Positions 8,562-10,566 of a stretch of 10,566 bases of DNA are shown here, piece by piece. The stretch's first letter is position 1, and the number at the start of each line of letters is the position of its first letter. The notes under the pieces are model-generated. The model was given only the letters and a program-made list of their open reading frames with translations, ran no database searches and was not told the origin of the DNA. The DNA is from Nitrosomaritimum sp049414205 (GTDB lineage Archaea > Thermoproteota > Nitrososphaeria > Nitrososphaerales > Nitrosopumilaceae). The stretch covers positions 1 through 10,566 of the forward strand of contig JBMSGE010000042.1 in the NCBI GenBank assembly GCA_049414205.1, read 5' to 3'. Made by a program: the position numbers and the translations under genes.

Positions 8562-8569
8562 ATTAAATC
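8562..8569 (+). promoter_or_regulatory. TATA-like box of the secreted-protein gene at 8592
   Basis: ATTAAATC is centred about 26 bases before the ATG at 8592, the spacing of an archaeal TATA box for a leaderless transcript. The bases just before the ATG (TTGCTCTCTTA) carry no Shine-Dalgarno match. This suggests separate transcription from the lsm gene, which ends only 51 bases upstream. Inference from spacing only. Confidence 0.45.
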
Positions 8570-8591
8570 AAATCAAATAGTTGCTCTCTTA

Positions 8592-9773
8592 ATGTTACAT
8601 TTTTTTTTAATTTTTGCAATTCTTTTTACTCCTGCTTTTGCAGAACAAATTCCTGACTATGAAAAACCATACTCTCCAATTTTTACCGATAAACCTTCCT
8701 ACTCTTGGACTGATAAAATGAAAATCACAATTTTAGCACCTAGCTGGAATACTGATAGGCATTTGATTGATACAATTGGAGATGATAATTTCAACCCCAT
8801 AAAAATTTCAACTAATGAAAAATCTCTTGAACCTTATAGATTCACTGAAACTGGAACTAACACCGGTATATTCACAGCTGAAGTCACATTGACTGGATTT
8901 CTTCATGATGTTGACGGTGATGGTGACTTTGACACTATGCCACGAACTCTAGGCAATGGGCCTACAAGTGGATTTTTGGAAACAGACAGGGATTCTGCTA
9001 TCACAATTTCATTTGAATTTGCAGATGGAGTTGTTTTAACTGAATCTGTTCCTGTGTCTTGGAATGTGGGAAATACTCAATTCTCTGAAAGTAATTATCT
9101 TTCTGACAAATCTGCCATGATTAGAGTAATAGATCCGGATCTGAATCTTAATCCTGAGGCTTTAGATACTATTATGGTAGAAGTATCTTCTGATTCAGAT
9201 TTAGCTGGAATTGATGTTGATGCTGTTGAAACTTCAGAAAGTTCAGGCGTATTCGTAGCTACAATCTCATTTACCCAAAATCTAGCTTCAAGTGGAAGCA
9301 GATTGTTAGCTTTGCCAGGCGATGGAATTTATGCAAAATATATTGATTATACCTTACCAAAACCATACACCACTGCAGATAATTTAGAAATTATTTCATT
9401 ATCGAAAATAAATTCATCAATTCCAACCTTAGAACGTGTTTCTAATCTTCCAATCTCTTTTACCAATAACATGGGAAACAAACTTGATTCATTTGACGTT
9501 AACAATAGGATTCAAATTGTAGGATCTATTACCAATGAACAAAATTTTGATCAACCATTTGTATATTTAATTCAGGTAAAAGATCAAAATGACAAAGTTG
9601 TATCACTCTCCTGGATTTCAGGAAATCTTTCGGGAAATCAAAATCTAGACGTTTCTCAATCTTGGCTTCCAAAAAATTCTGGAAATTTTACCATTGAAAC
9701 CTTTGTGTGGACTTCTTTAATAGAACAAATTCCACTTTCTGATTTTATATCTACATCAATTAGCATTGAATAG
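8592..9773 (+). CDS. Secreted protein with two S-layer-like beta-sandwich repeats and a conserved C-terminal domain
   Basis: I recognise the architecture as typical of thaumarchaeal secreted proteins but not a named function. Residues 1-17 are a signal peptide (short hydrophobic core ending TPAFA, then Glu18). Two related repeats follow, about 33-157 and 165-272. Each has an aromatic, Ser-rich opening (DKPSYSWTDK; SESNYLSDKS), an Asp/Asn-rich turn (DDNFNP; DPDLNLNPE) and an ETG-type turn before a beta strand (TETGTNTGIFTAEVTLTG; ETSESSGVFVATISFTQ). Such repeats resemble those of thaumarchaeal S-layer proteins. Repeat 1 contains DVDGDGDFD (106-114), a plausible calcium-binding loop. Residues 280-393 form a different domain (FVYLIQVKDQ, SLSWISGN, SQSWLP, FVWTS). 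Possible N-glycosylation sequons are at Asn274, Asn345 and Asn365. There is no C-terminal membrane helix and no PEFG motif, so it may be released or held non-covalently in the envelope. The ATG at 8592 is the only start downstream of the in-frame stop at 8538. Confidence 0.85.
   Translation: MLHFFLIFAILFTPAFAEQIPDYEKPYSPIFTDKPSYSWTDKMKITILAPSWNTDRHLIDTIGDDNFNPIKISTNEKSLEPYRFTETGTNTGIFTAEVTLTGFLHDVDGDGDFDTMPRTLGNGPTSGFLETDRDSAITISFEFADGVVLTESVPVSWNVGNTQFSESNYLSDKSAMIRVIDPDLNLNPEALDTIMVEVSSDSDLAGIDVDAVETSESSGVFVATISFTQNLASSGSRLLALPGDGIYAKYIDYTLPKPYTTADNLEIISLSKINSSIPTLERVSNLPISFTNNMGNKLDSFDVNNRIQIVGSITNEQNFDQPFVYLIQVKDQNDKVVSLSWISGNLSGNQNLDVSQSWLPKNSGNFTIETFVWTSLIEQIPLSDFISTSISIE
8600..8627 (+). 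terminator. Possible T-tract terminator of the polymerase operon, inside the next gene
   Basis: A run of nine T (8600-8608) is followed by two runs of five T (8611-8615 and 8623-8627). Archaeal RNA polymerases terminate on such U-rich tracts without needing a hairpin. There is no comparable T run in the 51 bases between lsm and this point, so these tracts are the first candidate stop for transcripts from rpoH-rpoB-rpoA-lsm. They also encode the hydrophobic Phe/Leu/Ile part of a signal peptide, so the T-richness may simply reflect coding need in an AT-rich genome. Confidence 0.35.
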
Positions 9774-9795
9774 TTAAAAGTATAATTTCTACGTG

Positions 9796-9806
9796 AATAT
9801 TAAATA
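9796..9806 (+). promoter_or_regulatory. TATA-like box of the surface-protein gene at 9828
   Basis: AATATTAAATA is centred about 27 bases before the GTG at 9828, the expected position for leaderless transcription. No Shine-Dalgarno sequence precedes the GTG. The gap to the previous gene (9774-9827) holds nothing else that I can identify. Confidence 0.5.
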
Positions 9807-9827
9807 CAAAATTACAATTCTACACAT

Positions 9828-10566
9828 GTGCTAGGAAACAAAGTATGGATACTACTAGTGGTAACCGTAGTGTCCTTATCGTTAATTTCTGAAAGCTTTG
9901 CACAAGACATTTTAGTTGAATTTGACAAATCAGAATACAAAACAGGAGAAACTCTAACCCTTTCCGGAATAATCCCAGAATTTTCCATGCCAATAGTTGC
10001 TGTAAGTGTTTATGATCCAAATGGAAATATCCTATCTGCAAATAATTTAGAACTGGATGAAACTGGATCTTTTTCCAAAGTAATTCCTTTAGATTCTCCA
10101 TTTTATGATATTTCTGGAAATTATAAGGTAAAAATAGATTACAAGAAAATTAGTCAAGAAGAAGTTTTTGTAATTAATGCTGGAGAAAATTCACCGGATC
10201 CAATTCTAAATGATGAAGTTGTTCCTGAAATAATTCTATTGACCACAGAGAAAGAAGTCTATACAGATGGAGAAACTGTGAAAATTTCAGGGATTGTCTC
10301 TTCACTAGAATCTCCAACTGTATTGATTGGAGTTTATGACCCATTTGGAACTCCTGCAGGATTTTACTTTGGAACAATTGATAAAAATCTAGAATTTTCA
10401 ACTAGCTTTCTAGTCAAAGCAGGTGTTAATTTCAAGTTAGATGGAGTTTATTCTGTTAAGGCTCATTATGCTGAAAAAGAAATTACTACAAATTTTGAAT
10501 TCTATGAAATTATACCACAACCATCTGACGACATACCACAACCATCTGACGACATACCACAACCAT
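9828..10566 (+). CDS. Secreted protein with tandem Ig-like domains and a Pro/Asp-rich repeat linker (3' end cut by window edge)
   Basis: The frame is open for 246 codons from a GTG start to the window edge. GTG is chosen because the frame has a TAA at 9801-9803 with no ATG, GTG or TTG in between, and because it places a complete signal peptide at residues 1-25 (hydrophobic core LLVVTVVSLSLI, then SESFA before Gln26). Two homologous Ig-like domains follow. The first, about 28-117, opens EFDKSEYKTGETLTLSGII and contains VSVYDPNGN. The second, about 135-227, opens TTEKEVYTDGETVKISGIV and contains IGVYDPFGT. From residue 229 the chain enters a seven-residue repeat, IPQPSDD, likely a flexible or stalk-like linker. 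The missing C-terminus may carry a membrane helix or a PEFG motif, but this cannot be seen. Extracellular location is well supported; function (adhesion, sensing or envelope structure) is unknown. Confidence 0.85.
   Translation, partial: MLGNKVWILLVVTVVSLSLISESFAQDILVEFDKSEYKTGETLTLSGIIPEFSMPIVAVSVYDPNGNILSANNLELDETGSFSKVIPLDSPFYDISGNYKVKIDYKKISQEEVFVINAGENSPDPILNDEVVPEIILLTTEKEVYTDGETVKISGIVSSLESPTVLIGVYDPFGTPAGFYFGTIDKNLEFSTSFLVKAGVNFKLDGVYSVKAHYAEKEITTNFEFYEIIPQPSDDIPQPSDDIPQP
10512..10566 (+). repeat. 21-bp in-frame tandem repeat encoding IPQPSDD
   Basis: Two complete identical copies (10512-10532 and 10533-10553) of ATACCACAACCATCTGACGA plus a final C are followed by 13 bases of a third copy at the window edge. 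The unit length is a multiple of three, so gain or loss of copies keeps the frame open and changes only the length of the linker. The total copy number lies outside the window. Confidence 0.9.

Noticed and set aside
9966..9989. IIPEFSMP in the right-hand secreted protein as a PEFG sorting motif
   Set aside because: It lies at residues 47-54 inside the first Ig-like domain, lacks the Gly after Phe, and is not followed by a hydrophobic helix and basic tail.
9820..10401. Two minus-strand open frames (9820-10101 and 10174-10401) near the right edge
   Set aside because: The plus strand here carries a signal peptide and two clear Ig-like domains in one frame; the minus-strand translations are Leu/Gln-rich with no domain signal.
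10512..10566. Direct repeats at the right edge as a CRISPR array
   Set aside because: The units abut with no spacers, are 21 bp long, stay in frame within a coding sequence and encode IPQPSDD; this is a protein-coding tandem repeat.

Overview
The window most likely comes from an ammonia-oxidising archaeon of the Nitrososphaerota (Thaumarchaeota), probably a Nitrosopumilus-like lineage. This rests on four things read directly from the sequence: very AT-rich DNA; archaeal RNA polymerase subunits including an RpoH (Rpo5); a largest polymerase subunit encoded by one uninterrupted gene, where most other archaea split it into rpoA1 and rpoA2; and a secreted protein ending in a VPEFG motif, the PEFG-CTERM signature common in this phylum. 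The genus is inference; no rRNA or other marker is present.

Layout. Positions 1-731 (minus strand) hold most of a secreted, Ig-like, PEFG-CTERM surface protein that runs off the left edge. Positions 732-903 are a divergent promoter region. Positions 904-8540 (plus strand) are a tightly packed transcription operon: rpoH (TTG start), rpoB (starts directly after the rpoH stop), rpoA (overlaps rpoB by one base) and, after 12 bases, an Sm-like (LSm) RNA-binding protein gene. After a 51-base gap, 8592-9773 encodes a secreted protein with two S-layer-like beta-sandwich repeats and a separate C-terminal domain. Positions 9828-10566 hold the start of another secreted protein with two Ig-like domains and a 21-bp in-frame tandem repeat that runs off the right edge.

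How the parts work together. RpoH, RpoB and RpoA are the jaw and catalytic subunits of one RNA polymerase, and the LSm protein probably handles RNA after transcription, so the central block is an information-processing operon. It is bracketed by three cell-envelope genes, of which the left and right ones share the same Ig-like domain. Translation signals differ too: rpoB and rpoA carry Shine-Dalgarno sequences inside the preceding gene, whereas each secreted-protein gene has a TATA-like box about 26 bases before its start codon, as expected for leaderless mRNAs.

I see no tRNA, rRNA, CRISPR array, insertion sequence or obvious novel defence or metabolic system. The central part is an ordinary core locus; the less understood material is in the flanking surface-protein genes.
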